Shown here in pieces: positions 51,174 through 59,413 of a stretch of DNA of 64,000 nucleotides (positions are counted from its first letter, which is position 1; the number at the start of each line of letters is the position of its first letter). The stretch is from positions 3,159,092-3,223,091 of the forward strand of contig NZ_LT968776.1 of the NCBI RefSeq assembly GCF_900240975.1, read 5' to 3'. The translations under genes were made by a program, and so were the position numbers. This DNA is from Mycobacterium sp. 4858. GTDB taxonomy: Bacteria; Actinomycetota; Actinomycetes; Mycobacteriales; Mycobacteriaceae. A model generated the notes under the pieces. That model was not told where the DNA came from. It did no database searches and saw only the letters and a program-made list of their open reading frames with translations.

Positions 51174-51197
51174 GCGGGTGCGCAGCGGTTCCAGCAG
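51174..51197. repeat. 24-bp direct repeat, right copy
   Basis: This is a second copy of 51060-51083, directly after the adapter-like stretch. Removing one copy plus the insert (114 bp) restores the oxidoreductase frame. Confidence 0.9.
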
Positions 51198-51616
51198 CGT
51201 GGGCCACAGTGGTTGGGTCACCAGTCGGCAGCGTCGGTAGAAGGCGGCGAACCCCTGCGCGTCGGGGCCGGCGCCGATCGCGGCGAACGTGTCAGCGCCC
51301 GCACCGATCAGCAGCCCCCGGTTGCCGTCGGTGCCGGGGTCGGGCGTGTACGACGAATACCGCCGCCGGGCCAGCCGCACCGAGGCGCCCAGGTCGTCGA
51401 CGATGCTTGGCGGCAACAAGCTGACCAGGTAGGAGTACCGCGACAGCCGAACCCCGACGCCGTCGAAGGCTTGCACCGAGACGGCGGCTCCGCCAAGGTG
51501 TCCCAGCCGCTCGAGCAACCGCACCCGCAGGCCGGCCCGAGCCAGATAGGCCGCCGCGACCAGGCCGTTGTGACCGCCACCGACGACGACGACGTCGACG
51601 TGTCCCGGGTGCGGGC

Positions 51617-51880
51617 TCAGCTCAGGTAGCCCTCGACCTCGTCGGCCGGACGCACCTCGGCCGCGCGCGGGTCGCCGCCGGTTTCACGCAGCGCCCGCCG
51701 TTGCCGCAGCAGGTCCCAACACTGGTCGAGCTCGACCTCGAGCCGCCGCAGGCGATCATGCTCCTCCGATTGGGAGATGTCGCGCTGTTGCAGCTGCGCC
51801 CGCAGGGCTTTCTCCTCGGCGACCAGCTCGCGGATGTGTGCCAGGGTTTGGTTGTCGGTCGGTTTCTTGCCGTCGGCCAT
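51617..51880 (-). CDS. DUF2630 family protein (Rv0898c-like)
   Basis: This 87-residue, highly charged, helical protein begins MADGKKPTDNQTLAHIRELV. Heptad-like leucines (ALRAQLQQRD, HDRLRRLEVELDQCWDLLRQR) suggest a coiled coil. It ends EVEGYLS. It equals Rv0898c in size and position. Its function is unknown. The 3' end overlaps the uncertain 5' end of the oxidoreductase frame, so the two may be coupled. Confidence 0.9.
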   Translation of the reverse strand: MADGKKPTDNQTLAHIRELVAEEKALRAQLQQRDISQSEEHDRLRRLEVELDQCWDLLRQRRALRETGGDPRAAEVRPADEVEGYLS

Positions 51881-51931
51881 CGCTCCAGTGTGCCCGACCG
51901 CTCGGGGGCCGACTCGGTAGGCGAGGAAGCG

Positions 51932-53272
51932 CTAGCTGGGTCCCGGGAGCCGCAGCACCAGCCGCGCGCCGCCCAGCGGGCTGCTTTCCAGTGCGGCGGT
52001 CCCGCGGTGCAGGTGGGCCTGTTGGGCCACCAGCGCCAGCCCCAGCCCCGAGCCCGAATGCGAGGCGGTCGACCCGCGAGAGAACCGCTCGAACACCACA
52101 TTGCGTTCGTCCTCGGGCACTCCGGTGCCGTTGTCGTCGATGGCGATCTCCACCCCGGCGCGCGAGCTGACCGCCGAGAGCTGGACGCGGGTGGCGCCGC
52201 CGTGCTTGACGGCGTTGGCGATCGCGTTGTCCACCGCCAGGCGCAGGCCGGCGGGCAACCCGACGATGATGCACGTCGGCGAGGGGACCAGTGACACGTC
52301 CAGGTCGGGGTAGATGCGCATCGCGTCGTGGGCGGCGCGGTCGAGCAGCTCGGTGATGTCGACCGGCACGTGATCGTCGGACGTCGACAGTTCGCCCTGG
52401 GCCAGCCGCTCGAGGGCGCTCAGGGTGGCCTCGATCCGTGACTGGGTGCGGATGACGTCGCTCAGCACCTCTTTGCGTTGGTCGTCGGTCATGTCCAGGG
52501 TGGACAGCACCTCGAGGTTGGTGCGCATCGCGGTCAGGGGGGTGCGCAGCTCGTGCGACGAGACGGCGGCGAAGTCGCGGGCCGACTCGAGCGCCTCCTT
52601 GGTCCGGTTCTGCTCGTCCCAAATGCGCTGCAGCATCCCCCGCATTGCCTCGGCGATCTCCACGGCTTCGCTGGCGCCGTGCACCTCGACGCGCGGCGCC
52701 TCGTCTCCGGCGTCGATCGAACGGGTCTGCTGCGCAAGCTGTTTGAAGGGCCGCACCGCGAACGCGGCCAGCAACCAGGCGAACACCGCCGCCGCGCCGA
52801 TGGCGAAGCCACAGATCAGCAGGACCCGCCGGTGCAGGTTGTTGGTCTCGGCCAGCGTCGCGTCATACGTCGCGCCGACGGCGAGCGACGTGGGCTCCGG
52901 CGCGGGAATCTCCACCGTCCGGACCCGGTAGCGCACACCTTTGACGTAGGCGTCGGCGTAGTCGACGCTCAGCCTGGGCAGCGTCACGTCGGAATTCGAC
53001 CTGACCTGGTCGCCGCGGCGGACCGTCATGATGGCGTCGTTGTCGTTGGGGGAGCGGGGGATTTCGTCGAGGCCGCGCGGCAGGAAGGGGATCGCGAAAC
53101 CGGCGGCCTCGTCGAGCCGGCGGTCCAGCCGCTCCTTGCGGTCGTTGGTGATGCCCACCCAGACGACGACGCCGACGATGAGGACGGGAATCGCCGCGCC
53201 GATGACCGTCGCGACCACCACCCGGGCGCGCAGCGAGGGCGTACGGGTGAGGATCCGGGACAGAAAATTCAT
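51932..53272 (-). CDS. prrB: Two-component sensor histidine kinase PrrB
   Basis: This 446-residue membrane kinase has TM1 in RVVVATVIGAAIPVLIVGVVVWVG (about 17-40), an extracytoplasmic domain (41-148), TM2 in LLICGFAIGAAAVFAWLLAAF, and a HAMP region. The DHp helix has the phospho-acceptor His240 in FAAVSSHELRTPLTAMRTN. The ATPase domain has the N box AVDNAIANAVKHG, G1 IAIDDNGTGVPEDE, and G2 GSGLGLALVAQQA. It pairs with PrrA 15 bp upstream and is implicated in early intracellular adaptation in M. tuberculosis (Rv0902c). The ompATb operon (Rv0899-Rv0901) that sits here in H37Rv is absent. Confidence 0.95.
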   Translation of the reverse strand: MNFLSRILTRTPSLRARVVVATVIGAAIPVLIVGVVVWVGITNDRKERLDRRLDEAAGFAIPFLPRGLDEIPRSPNDNDAIMTVRRGDQVRSNSDVTLPRLSVDYADAYVKGVRYRVRTVEIPAPEPTSLAVGATYDATLAETNNLHRRVLLICGFAIGAAAVFAWLLAAFAVRPFKQLAQQTRSIDAGDEAPRVEVHGASEAVEIAEAMRGMLQRIWDEQNRTKEALESARDFAAVSSHELRTPLTAMRTNLEVLSTLDMTDDQRKEVLSDVIRTQSRIEATLSALERLAQGELSTSDDHVPVDITELLDRAAHDAMRIYPDLDVSLVPSPTCIIVGLPAGLRLAVDNAIANAVKHGGATRVQLSAVSSRAGVEIAIDDNGTGVPEDERNVVFERFSRGSTASHSGSGLGLALVAQQAHLHRGTAALESSPLGGARLVLRLPGPS

Positions 53273-53287
53273 CGCCGCTCGACCTGG

Positions 53288-53998
53288 CTACTGCATGCGC
53301 AGCACGAACCCGACTCCGCGGACGGTGTGCAGCAGCCGGGGACCGCCATTGGCCTCCAGCTTGCGGCGCAGGTACCCGATGAACACGTCGACGACGTTGG
53401 TGTCGGCTGCGAAGTCATAGCCCCAGACCAGCTCCAGCAGCTGCGCGCGCGACAGCACCGCGGTCTTGTGCTCGGCCAGCACCGCCAGCAGGTCGAACTC
53501 CCGCTTGGTCAGGTCGACGTCGACGCCGTTGACGCGGGCCCGACGGCCGGGGATGTCGACCTCCAGCGGGCCCACCGTGATGGTCTCCGAGGAGGTTGAC
53601 GCGACGGCGCCGCGGCGACGCAGCAGCGCCTTCACCCGCGCGACCAGCTCGGCCAAGACGAACGGCTTGACCAGGTAGTCGTCCGCGCCGGCCTCGAGCC
53701 CCGCCACCCGGTCGTCGACCGAGCTGCGCGCCGACAGCACGCAGACCGGGACGTCGTTGTCCATCGCCCGCAGCGCCGTGACGACGCTGACGCCGTCCAG
53801 CACGGGCATGTTGATGTCCAGCACGATCGCGTCCGGTCGGGTCTCGGTGGCGCTGCGCAAGGCTTCCGCGCCGTCGACCGCGGTCGACACCTCGAATCCG
53901 GACAGTCGCAGGCCGCGTTCCAGCGAGGCGAGCACGTCGGAGTCGTCGTCGACGACCAACACGCGGGGCGAGGTCCCACCAGTGTCCATGCCGCCCAT
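53288..53998 (-). CDS. prrA: Two-component response regulator PrrA (OmpR family)
   Basis: This 236-residue regulator starts MGGMDTGGTSPRVLVVDDDS. The receiver domain has the acidic pair, phospho-acceptor Asp61 in VLDINMPVLDG, the switch SARSS and lysine in YLVKPF. The winged-helix output domain has LTKREFDLLAVLAEHKTAVLSR, ELVWGYDFAADTNVVDVFIG and LHTVRGVGFVLRMQ. ATG at 53998 (not 53989) gives the full M. tuberculosis length. prrB follows after 15 bp. The upstream gap holds a strong inverted repeat (54074-54122). Confidence 0.95.
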   Translation of the reverse strand: MGGMDTGGTSPRVLVVDDDSDVLASLERGLRLSGFEVSTAVDGAEALRSATETRPDAIVLDINMPVLDGVSVVTALRAMDNDVPVCVLSARSSVDDRVAGLEAGADDYLVKPFVLAELVARVKALLRRRGAVASTSSETITVGPLEVDIPGRRARVNGVDVDLTKREFDLLAVLAEHKTAVLSRAQLLELVWGYDFAADTNVVDVFIGYLRRKLEANGGPRLLHTVRGVGFVLRMQ

Positions 53999-54073
53999 TT
54001 TGCCTGATTGCTGATCACGGCGGTGCCCTGGCCGGGCCGCCGACGCCCAAAAGGTTACGTTTTCGACGCTGCG

Positions 54074-54122
54074 CCGCAACTGGCCGTTGACATCGGCACG
54101 CATGCGCCGAAACCAGTTGCGG
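54074..54122. promoter_or_regulatory. 10-bp inverted repeat between the FAD monooxygenase gene and prrA
   Basis: CCGCAACTGG (54074-54083) and CCAGTTGCGG (54113-54122) are perfect inverted copies, 29 bp apart. TCGGC/GCCGA nests inside. The structure lies 51 bp after the 54174 gene's stop and 75 bp before prrA, both on the minus strand. It could be a terminator hairpin for the former or an autoregulatory site for PrrA. No T-run follows. Confidence 0.45.
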
Positions 54123-54173
54123 TGCAGCCTGTTTCGCTTCCCCCGCCGTCGGTCGTCACCGGGAGGGGTTCGA

Positions 54174-55313
54174 TCACTGTCGGGCCAGCCCGCTCAACTG
54201 CACCGCCAGCTGCCGACGGACCGCGGGAACCTCGGCGGCCAGACGCATCCCGGTGTTGCGCAGGGGGCGCAACGGGCGCGGCAGCGTCGCGATGCGGGTC
54301 AGCCGTCCGGTCAGCTTCAGCACCCGCTCGGCGCGTCGGCGCTGCGCGGCGCTGTAGGCGTCCAGCGCGGCGTCCGGGCCGCCTTGCAGAACCGCGGTCA
54401 GCGCGCCGGCCAGGGCCATCGCGTCGGTGATCCCGAGGTTCATGCCCTGGCCCCCGGCCGGGCTGTGCACGTGGGCGGCGTCGCCGGCCAGCAACAGCCG
54501 GCCGGCCCGGTAGCTGTCGGCGACGCGGTGATGGATGTGGAACCGCGACCCCCACACCAATTCGGTCACGACCGTTCGCCCCGGCCCGAAGCCGCGGGTG
54601 TCCAGCAGTGCCTGCACGAACCGCGCCGACGGCTGCAGCGGCGCGTCGGCCGTCGGCGCGACGACGCGGAAGATGTCCCCGGGCAGCGGCGCCAGCACCG
54701 TCAGGCCGTCTTTGGCGTAGAACAGGATCACCTCGTCACGGGGCGCTTCGCCGGTCACTCGCACGTCGGCGAGCGTGAATGACTCGGCGAATTCGCCACC
54801 GGCGAAGCCGATTCCGGCTTCCGTGCGCACCGTGCTGTGCATCCCGTCCGCCCCGACGGCGTAGGCGGCGCGGATGGTGTCCCCGTCGTCGAACGTCGCC
54901 GTCACGCCGTCGCCGTCCTGGGCGATGCGACTCAGCGCCTTGGGCCGGACGACGTCACCGCCCAGCTCCCGCAGGCGCTCGAGCAGCAGCCGCTCGGTGT
55001 CGGCCTGGGAGAGCATCAGCGTGTACGGGTGTTCCGTCGGAAGCGTGCTGAAGTCGACGGGAATCAAGATGCGCCGGCCCTGCCGCATGGTGAACCGCGG
55101 CGCGATCACGCCCGCCTTGACCATTCGCCGGGACACGTCGAGCTCGTCGAGCACCTCGAGGGTTCGGGCGTTGACGGCGGCAGCGCGCGACGTGTTGGCG
55201 CCCTCCGCCACCTTGTCGACCAGTGTCACCCGAATCCCGCGGACTTGCAGCGCGGCGGCGAGCGTGAGGCCGGTAGGACCTGCGCCGACCACCAGGACGT
55301 CGGTGTCGTTCAT
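54174..55313 (-). CDS. FAD-dependent monooxygenase (PHBH/PgaE-like)
   Basis: This 379-residue class A flavin hydroxylase has FAD motif DVLVVGAGPTGLTLAAALQV, DG motif AAYAVGADGMHSTVRTEAG, and second FAD motif RLLLAGDAAHVHSPAGGQG with MNLGITDAMALAGAL. The C-terminal thioredoxin-like domain of larger aromatic hydroxylases is missing. It diverges from a TetR repressor whose operators sit in the gap, so substrate induction is likely. It lies between accD3 and prrA in a place that in H37Rv has no such pair; its substrate is unknown. Confidence 0.9.
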   Translation of the reverse strand: MNDTDVLVVGAGPTGLTLAAALQVRGIRVTLVDKVAEGANTSRAAAVNARTLEVLDELDVSRRMVKAGVIAPRFTMRQGRRILIPVDFSTLPTEHPYTLMLSQADTERLLLERLRELGGDVVRPKALSRIAQDGDGVTATFDDGDTIRAAYAVGADGMHSTVRTEAGIGFAGGEFAESFTLADVRVTGEAPRDEVILFYAKDGLTVLAPLPGDIFRVVAPTADAPLQPSARFVQALLDTRGFGPGRTVVTELVWGSRFHIHHRVADSYRAGRLLLAGDAAHVHSPAGGQGMNLGITDAMALAGALTAVLQGGPDAALDAYSAAQRRRAERVLKLTGRLTRIATLPRPLRPLRNTGMRLAAEVPAVRRQLAVQLSGLARQ

Positions 55314-55339
55314 GGCTGGCTCCTCTCCCTGATGCGTTA

Positions 55340-55355
55340 GTCAACGCTTGTTGGC
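55340..55355. promoter_or_regulatory. TetR operator candidate, copy 1
   Basis: GTCAACGCTTGTTGGC contains CAAC-gctt-GTTG and lies 27 bp upstream of the monooxygenase ATG. It shares 14 of 16 bases with copy 2. The divergent gap and the neighbouring TetR gene make an operator the natural reading. Confidence 0.65.
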
Positions 55356-55387
55356 ATAACTCCATGGTCGCGCGTCGCTAGTGCTAT

Positions 55388-55403
55388 GTCAACAGTTGTT
55401 GGC
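55388..55403. promoter_or_regulatory. TetR operator candidate, copy 2
   Basis: GTCAACAGTTGTTGGC contains the palindrome CAACA-gt-TGTTG. It lies 48 bp from copy 1 and directly before the TACAAT box (55405-55410) that ends 7 bp before the tetR ATG, so bound repressor would block its own transcription. Confidence 0.7.
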
Positions 55404-55404
55404 C

Positions 55405-55410
55405 TACAAT
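55405..55410 (+). promoter_or_regulatory. -10 box for the TetR gene at 55418 (probably leaderless)
   Basis: TACAAT ends 7 bp before the ATG with no ribosome-binding site between. Confidence 0.5.
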
Positions 55411-55417
55411 CGTTGAC

Positions 55418-55969
55418 ATGAGACGGTCGTCGGACGCGACGAAGGCGGCGATCCTGGCGGCGGCGCGCGAGCGGTTCGGCGCGGCGGGGTTCCAGGGTGC
55501 GACGATTCGGGCCATCGCCGCCGACGCTGGGATCGATCCCGCGATGGTGATGCGGTATTACGGCAGCAAAGACAAGCTGTTCGCCGCGGCGGCGGAGTTC
55601 GACCTGCGGTTTCCCGACTTCGCGGCGACCGAGCCGACGCAGGTCGGGCGGTCGCTGGTGCGGCACTTTCTCGAACGCTGGGAGGGCGACGAGGCGCTGG
55701 TGATCCTGCTGCGGTCGAGCGCGACCAACGGCGAAGCGGCGCAACGGATGCAGGAGATCTTCGGAAACCAGATCCAGCCGCTGGTGGCCTCACTCGCGCC
55801 GGCGGAGGAGGTGGGGGTGAGGGCGGGGCTCATCGCCACGCAGATATTGGGGATGGCGTTGTGCCGCTTCGTGTTACGGCTCCCCCCGGTCGCGGAGATG
55901 ACCCGCGACGAGATCGTCGACTGGCTCGGTCCGACCATTCAGCGCTATCTCGGCCTGCCGGAGGGCTGA
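55418..55969 (+). CDS. TetR family transcriptional regulator
   Basis: This 183-residue repressor has an N-terminal HTH (KAAILAAARERFGAAGFQGA, then TIRAIAADAGIDPAMVMRYYGSK), followed by DKLFAAAAEFDLRFPD. The C-terminal domain resembles the TetR_C_33-like group of actinobacterial regulators (LVRHFLERWEGDEALVILLRSS). It controls, by position, the divergent FAD monooxygenase and itself through two 16-bp sites. The inducer is probably the monooxygenase substrate, by analogy with other TetR/monooxygenase pairs. Confidence 0.92.
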   Translation: MRRSSDATKAAILAAARERFGAAGFQGATIRAIAADAGIDPAMVMRYYGSKDKLFAAAAEFDLRFPDFAATEPTQVGRSLVRHFLERWEGDEALVILLRSSATNGEAAQRMQEIFGNQIQPLVASLAPAEEVGVRAGLIATQILGMALCRFVLRLPPVAEMTRDEIVDWLGPTIQRYLGLPEG

Positions 55970-56045
55970 CTCGCGAAACTTAAACCACGGTGACGTTTTG
56001 CGGCGTGTCGTGGGCGTGGTTTACGTGTCGCGCGTTGTGCCGCGC

Positions 56046-57518
56046 TCAGGGCACTCCGATGCGGCGGTAGCGCCGCAATCGGGTGGCCAACCGTTCGTCG
56101 GCGGGCAGCTCGCGCAGGCCGTGCAGCTCGGCGGCGATGGCATGCGCGAGTCGCCGGCAGAACTCGACGGGCTCGTCGGCCGCGTCGGGATGTTCCGGGA
56201 CGACGACGTCGGCAATTCCGGACCGCAGCAGGTCCGCCGAGCGGATACCTTGCGCGGCAGCGAGTTCGGGGGCGTGCGCGGTGTCACGGAAGACGATCGC
56301 GCTGGCGCCCTCCGGCGGCAGCGGCGCCAGCCACCCGTGCAGCGCGCACAGCACCCGATCGGCGGGAACCATCGCCAGCGCCGGCCCGCCGCTGCCCTGG
56401 CCGAGCAGCACCGAGACCGTCGGGGTGTCCAGGGTCACCAGCTCGGCCAGGCACTGGGCGATCTGGCCGGCGAGCCCACCCTGTTCGGCCTCCGCCGACA
56501 GGGCCGGGCCGGCGGTGTCGATCACCAGCACCAGCGGCAGGTGCAGTTCGGCGGCCAGCGCCATGCCCCGCCGGGCCTCGCGCAGGGACGCGGGGCCCAC
56601 CATCCCGCCCGCCACCCGCTGCTGCCCGAGCACCACCGCGGGCTGTCCGGAGAAGCGGGCCAGTGCCAGCAGGGTGGTCGCCGCATCGCCCTGGCCGGTG
56701 CCCGACAACAGCACCCGATCGGTGGCGCCATGGCGCAGCAGCAGCCCGACACCGGGCCGATCGGGGCGCCGTGACGCCACCACGGAGTCCCACGCCGGCA
56801 CGTCGGGTATCGGTTCGGGCGGCCGCGGTGCCGGCAGGGCCCCGGGCGGGTCGGCGATGACCGTCAACGCGCGGTCCAGCATCCGGCGCAGCTGCTCCAG
56901 CGGTACGACGTCGTCGATCACGCCGTGGCGCTGCAGGTTCTCCGCCGTCTGGACGCCTTCGGGGAAGGGTTCGCCATAGAGCAGCTGGTACACGCGCGGC
57001 CCGAGGAAGCCGATCAGGGCGCCCGGCTCGGCGGCCGTGACGTGGCCCAGCGACCCCCAGGACGCGAACACCCCGCCGGTCGTGGGGTGGCGCAAATAGA
57101 CGAGGTAGGGCAGGTGCGCCTGTTTGTGCAGCCGGACGGCGGCGGCGATCTTCACCATCTGCAGGAAGGCGACAGTGCCCTCCTGCATGCGGGTGCCGCC
57201 GGAGCTGGGCGAGGCCAGCAGCGGCAGCCGCTCGGCGGTCGCCCGCTGCATCGCGGCGGTGATCCGTTCGGCCGCCGCCACCCCGATGGAGCCGCCGAGG
57301 AAGCCGAACTCGCAGACCACCACCGCGACCCGGCGCCCGAAGATGCGGCCCTCGCCGGTCAGCACCGATTCGTCCAGGCCGGTGGCGGCCCGCGCGTCGG
57401 CCAGCTCTCGCGAATACTCCTCGCTGACCGGCACGGCGAGCGGCCCGCCGTCCCAGCGGATGAAGGAGCCCTCGTCGAGCACCGCGTCGCGCAGCTGAGC
57501 AGCCGTGATACGACTCAC
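56046..57518 (-). CDS. accD3: Acyl-CoA carboxylase carboxyltransferase subunit AccD3
   Basis: This 490-residue biotin-dependent carboxyltransferase has two crotonase-like halves. The N-half has VVVCEFGFLGGSIGVAAAERI, LLASPSSGGTRMQEGTVAFLQM and TGGVFASWGSLGHVTAAEPGALIGF; the C-half has LALARFSGQPAVVLGQQRVAGG and LVIDTAGPALSAEAEQGGLAGQ. These oxyanion-forming Gly pairs bind acyl-CoA and carboxybiotin. In M. tuberculosis (Rv0904c) the acyl partner is not well defined. It diverges from echA6 and shares the lipid-metabolism neighbourhood. Confidence 0.93.
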   Translation of the reverse strand: MSRITAAQLRDAVLDEGSFIRWDGGPLAVPVSEEYSRELADARAATGLDESVLTGEGRIFGRRVAVVVCEFGFLGGSIGVAAAERITAAMQRATAERLPLLASPSSGGTRMQEGTVAFLQMVKIAAAVRLHKQAHLPYLVYLRHPTTGGVFASWGSLGHVTAAEPGALIGFLGPRVYQLLYGEPFPEGVQTAENLQRHGVIDDVVPLEQLRRMLDRALTVIADPPGALPAPRPPEPIPDVPAWDSVVASRRPDRPGVGLLLRHGATDRVLLSGTGQGDAATTLLALARFSGQPAVVLGQQRVAGGMVGPASLREARRGMALAAELHLPLVLVIDTAGPALSAEAEQGGLAGQIAQCLAELVTLDTPTVSVLLGQGSGGPALAMVPADRVLCALHGWLAPLPPEGASAIVFRDTAHAPELAAAQGIRSADLLRSGIADVVVPEHPDAADEPVEFCRRLAHAIAAELHGLRELPADERLATRLRRYRRIGVP

Positions 57519-57532
57519 GACACGAGGCTATA

Positions 57533-57538
57533 TAGGGT
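57533..57538 (+). promoter_or_regulatory. -10 box for echA6 (probably leaderless)
   Basis: TAGGGT, within TATATAGGGT, ends 7 bp before the ATG at 57546, with no ribosome-binding site between. Confidence 0.5.
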
Positions 57539-57545
57539 GGCTGCC

Positions 57546-58277
57546 ATGATCGGTGTTACCCAGGACGAAGCCGTGCTGACCATCGAGCTGCAGCGTCCCG
57601 AGCGCCGCAACGCCCTCAACTCGCAGCTCGTCGAGGAGCTCCGGGAAACCTTCCAGAAGGCGAGCGACGGCTCCGTCCGGGCCATCGTGCTGACCGGCCA
57701 GGGCACGGTGTTCTGCGCCGGCGCGGACCTGAGCGGCGACGCGTTCGCCGCCGACTATCCCGACCGGCTCATCGAGCTGCACAAGTTGATGGACGCCACG
57801 CTGATCCCGCTGATCGGCGCCATCAACGGTCCAGCCATCGGCGCGGGCCTGCAGCTGGCCATGCGATGCGACCTGAGGGTCGTCGCGCCGGAGGCGTTCT
57901 TTCAGTTCCCGACGTCGAAATACGGCCTGGCGCTGGACAACTGGAGCATCCGGCGACTGTCCTCGCTGGTGGGTCACGGCCGGGCCAGCGCGATGCTGCT
58001 GACCGCCGAGAAGCTGACCGCAGACGCGGCGCTGCAGACCGGAATGGCCAACCGCATCGGGGCACTCGCCGACGCCCAGGCCTGGGCCGCCGAGATCTCC
58101 GGCCTGGCGCCGCTGGCCATTCAGCACGCCAAACGGGTGCTCAACGACGACGGTGCCATGGAGGACTCGTTGCCGGAGCACAAGGAACTCTTCGACAAAG
58201 CCTGGAAGAGTCAGGACGTCATCGAGGCCCAGGTCGCGCGCATAGAGAAGCGACCGCCGAAGTTCCAGGGGGCCTGA
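57546..58277 (+). CDS. echA6: Enoyl-CoA hydratase-like protein EchA6
   Basis: This 243-residue crotonase equals M. tuberculosis EchA6 (Rv0905) in length. It has MIGVTQDEAVLTIELQRPER, the oxyanion region VFCAGADLSGDAFA, and AINGPAIGAGLQLAMRCDLR. The paired catalytic glutamates of true hydratases are not evident (GAGLQLAMRCD carries Gln/Leu at the first site). This fits reports that EchA6 is catalytically inactive and instead binds acyl-CoA for delivery to FAS-II. The MBL gene follows after 5 bp. Confidence 0.93.
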   Translation: MIGVTQDEAVLTIELQRPERRNALNSQLVEELRETFQKASDGSVRAIVLTGQGTVFCAGADLSGDAFAADYPDRLIELHKLMDATLIPLIGAINGPAIGAGLQLAMRCDLRVVAPEAFFQFPTSKYGLALDNWSIRRLSSLVGHGRASAMLLTAEKLTADAALQTGMANRIGALADAQAWAAEISGLAPLAIQHAKRVLNDDGAMEDSLPEHKELFDKAWKSQDVIEAQVARIEKRPPKFQGA

Positions 58278-58282
58278 CAGCC

Positions 58283-59395
58283 ATGCTGCGGGGGGCGCTG
58301 CGACTGGCCGCCGGCACGGCGTCGCTGGCGGCCGGCAGCTGGGTGGTGCGAGCGCTGCACGGCGCGCCGGCGGCCCTCGGTGCCCACCCCACCGCCATCA
58401 GGGCGGTGGCGCAGGGCTCGCCCAACTACCGCGACGGCGTCTTCGTCAACCTCGACCCCGCCTCCGCCCTCACGATGGATCGCGAGGAGTTGCGGCTGGT
58501 CGCGTGGGAGTTGATCGGCAACCGGGGCGTCAGCCGGCCCGCCGCGCCGATCCCGTTGGCCGCGCCGGCCCTGTTCGACGGCGACCCCCGCCGGCTCGCC
58601 GTCAGCTGGTTCGGCCATTCGACGGCGCTGCTGGAAATCGACGGCTACCGGGTGCTCACCGACCCGGTGTGGAGCAATCGCTGCTCGCCGTCGGACCTCG
58701 TCGGGCCGCAGCGGCTCCACCCGCCGCCGGTGCAACTGGAAGGGCTGCCGGCCGTCGACGCGGTGGTGATCAGCCACGACCACTACGACCACCTCGACAT
58801 CGACACGGTGATGGCGTTGACGCGCACGCAGCGGGCGCCGTTCTTCGTGCCGCTCGGTGTCGGCGCCCACCTGCGCGTCTGGGGGATACCGGAGCACCGA
58901 ATCGTCGAGCTCGACTGGCATCAAAGCGCCCGGGTCGACGAGCTGACCGTGACTTGCGTTCCGGCGCGCCACTTTTCGGGTCGCTTCCTGGACCGCAATA
59001 CGACGCTGTGGGCGTCGTGGGCGTTCGCTGGCCCGAACCACCGCGCGTACTTCGGCGGCGACACCGGCTACACGAAGAGCTTCGCTCACATCGGCGCCGA
59101 CCACGGACCGTTCGACCTGACCCTGCTGCCCATCGGCGCCTACAACACCGCATGGCCGGACGTCCACATGAACCCGGAGGAGGCGGTCCGGGCGCACCGG
59201 GACCTCACCGACAAAGGGCTGCTCGTGCCGATCCATTGGGGCACCTTCCGGCTGGCCCCCCACCCGTGGGCCGAGCCGGTCGAACGCCTGCTCGCCGCCG
59301 CCGCACCCGAGCGGGTCGACGTGGCGGTTCCCGCCCCCGGCCAACGCATCGATCCCGCGGCGCCGCTCAAATCGAACGCCTGGTGGCGGCTCTGA
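58283..59395 (+). CDS. Metallo-beta-lactamase-fold hydrolase (NAPE-PLD/UlaG-like), Rv0906-like
   Basis: This 370-residue MBL protein begins MLRGALRLAAGTASLAAGSW, a hydrophobic N-terminus that may anchor it. The metal motif is VVISHDHYDHLDIDTVMALT. Further ligands are in VPARHFSGRFLDRNTTLWAS, FGGDTGYTKSFAHIG and LVPIHWGTFRLAPHPWAEP. This pattern is that of N-acyl-phosphatidylethanolamine phospholipase D-type enzymes, so a phosphodiester lipid is a reasonable substrate guess. It forms an operon with echA6 and is followed by the 57-bp VNTR. Confidence 0.92.
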   Translation: MLRGALRLAAGTASLAAGSWVVRALHGAPAALGAHPTAIRAVAQGSPNYRDGVFVNLDPASALTMDREELRLVAWELIGNRGVSRPAAPIPLAAPALFDGDPRRLAVSWFGHSTALLEIDGYRVLTDPVWSNRCSPSDLVGPQRLHPPPVQLEGLPAVDAVVISHDHYDHLDIDTVMALTRTQRAPFFVPLGVGAHLRVWGIPEHRIVELDWHQSARVDELTVTCVPARHFSGRFLDRNTTLWASWAFAGPNHRAYFGGDTGYTKSFAHIGADHGPFDLTLLPIGAYNTAWPDVHMNPEEAVRAHRDLTDKGLLVPIHWGTFRLAPHPWAEPVERLLAAAAPERVDVAVPAPGQRIDPAAPLKSNAWWRL

Positions 59396-59413
59396 TTCGG
59401 GGTGCAGGCAACC

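Larger units (their letters stand above)
49935..51620 (-). pseudogene. FAD-dependent oxidoreductase (Rv0897c-like) broken by an adapter-like insert
   Basis: The N-terminal part (51620-51174) reads VDVVVVGGGHNGLVAAAYLA with the FAD dinucleotide motif, then LLERLGHLGGAAVSVQAFDG and RYSYLVSLLPPSIVDDLG. The C-terminal part (51083-49935) has VRYRTGDQERLIRARFVLAG and LTVFGLHTPHSLFDG-like segments, ending with the second FAD motif SGIGGHNAAMAVLASL. This is the phytoene-desaturase-like NAD(P)/FAD family. Removing 114 bp restores one frame (both halves are in the same register). No ATG/GTG/TTG opens the frame upstream of the FAD motif; CTG at 51618-51620 is the nearest candidate and overlaps the previous gene. 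The break is probably not biological. Confidence 0.85.

Noticed and set aside
51060..51197. Insertion of a small mobile element with a 24-bp target duplication
   Set aside because: The inserted bases match a sequencing adapter, not a transposon end, and 24 bp is far longer than normal target duplications.
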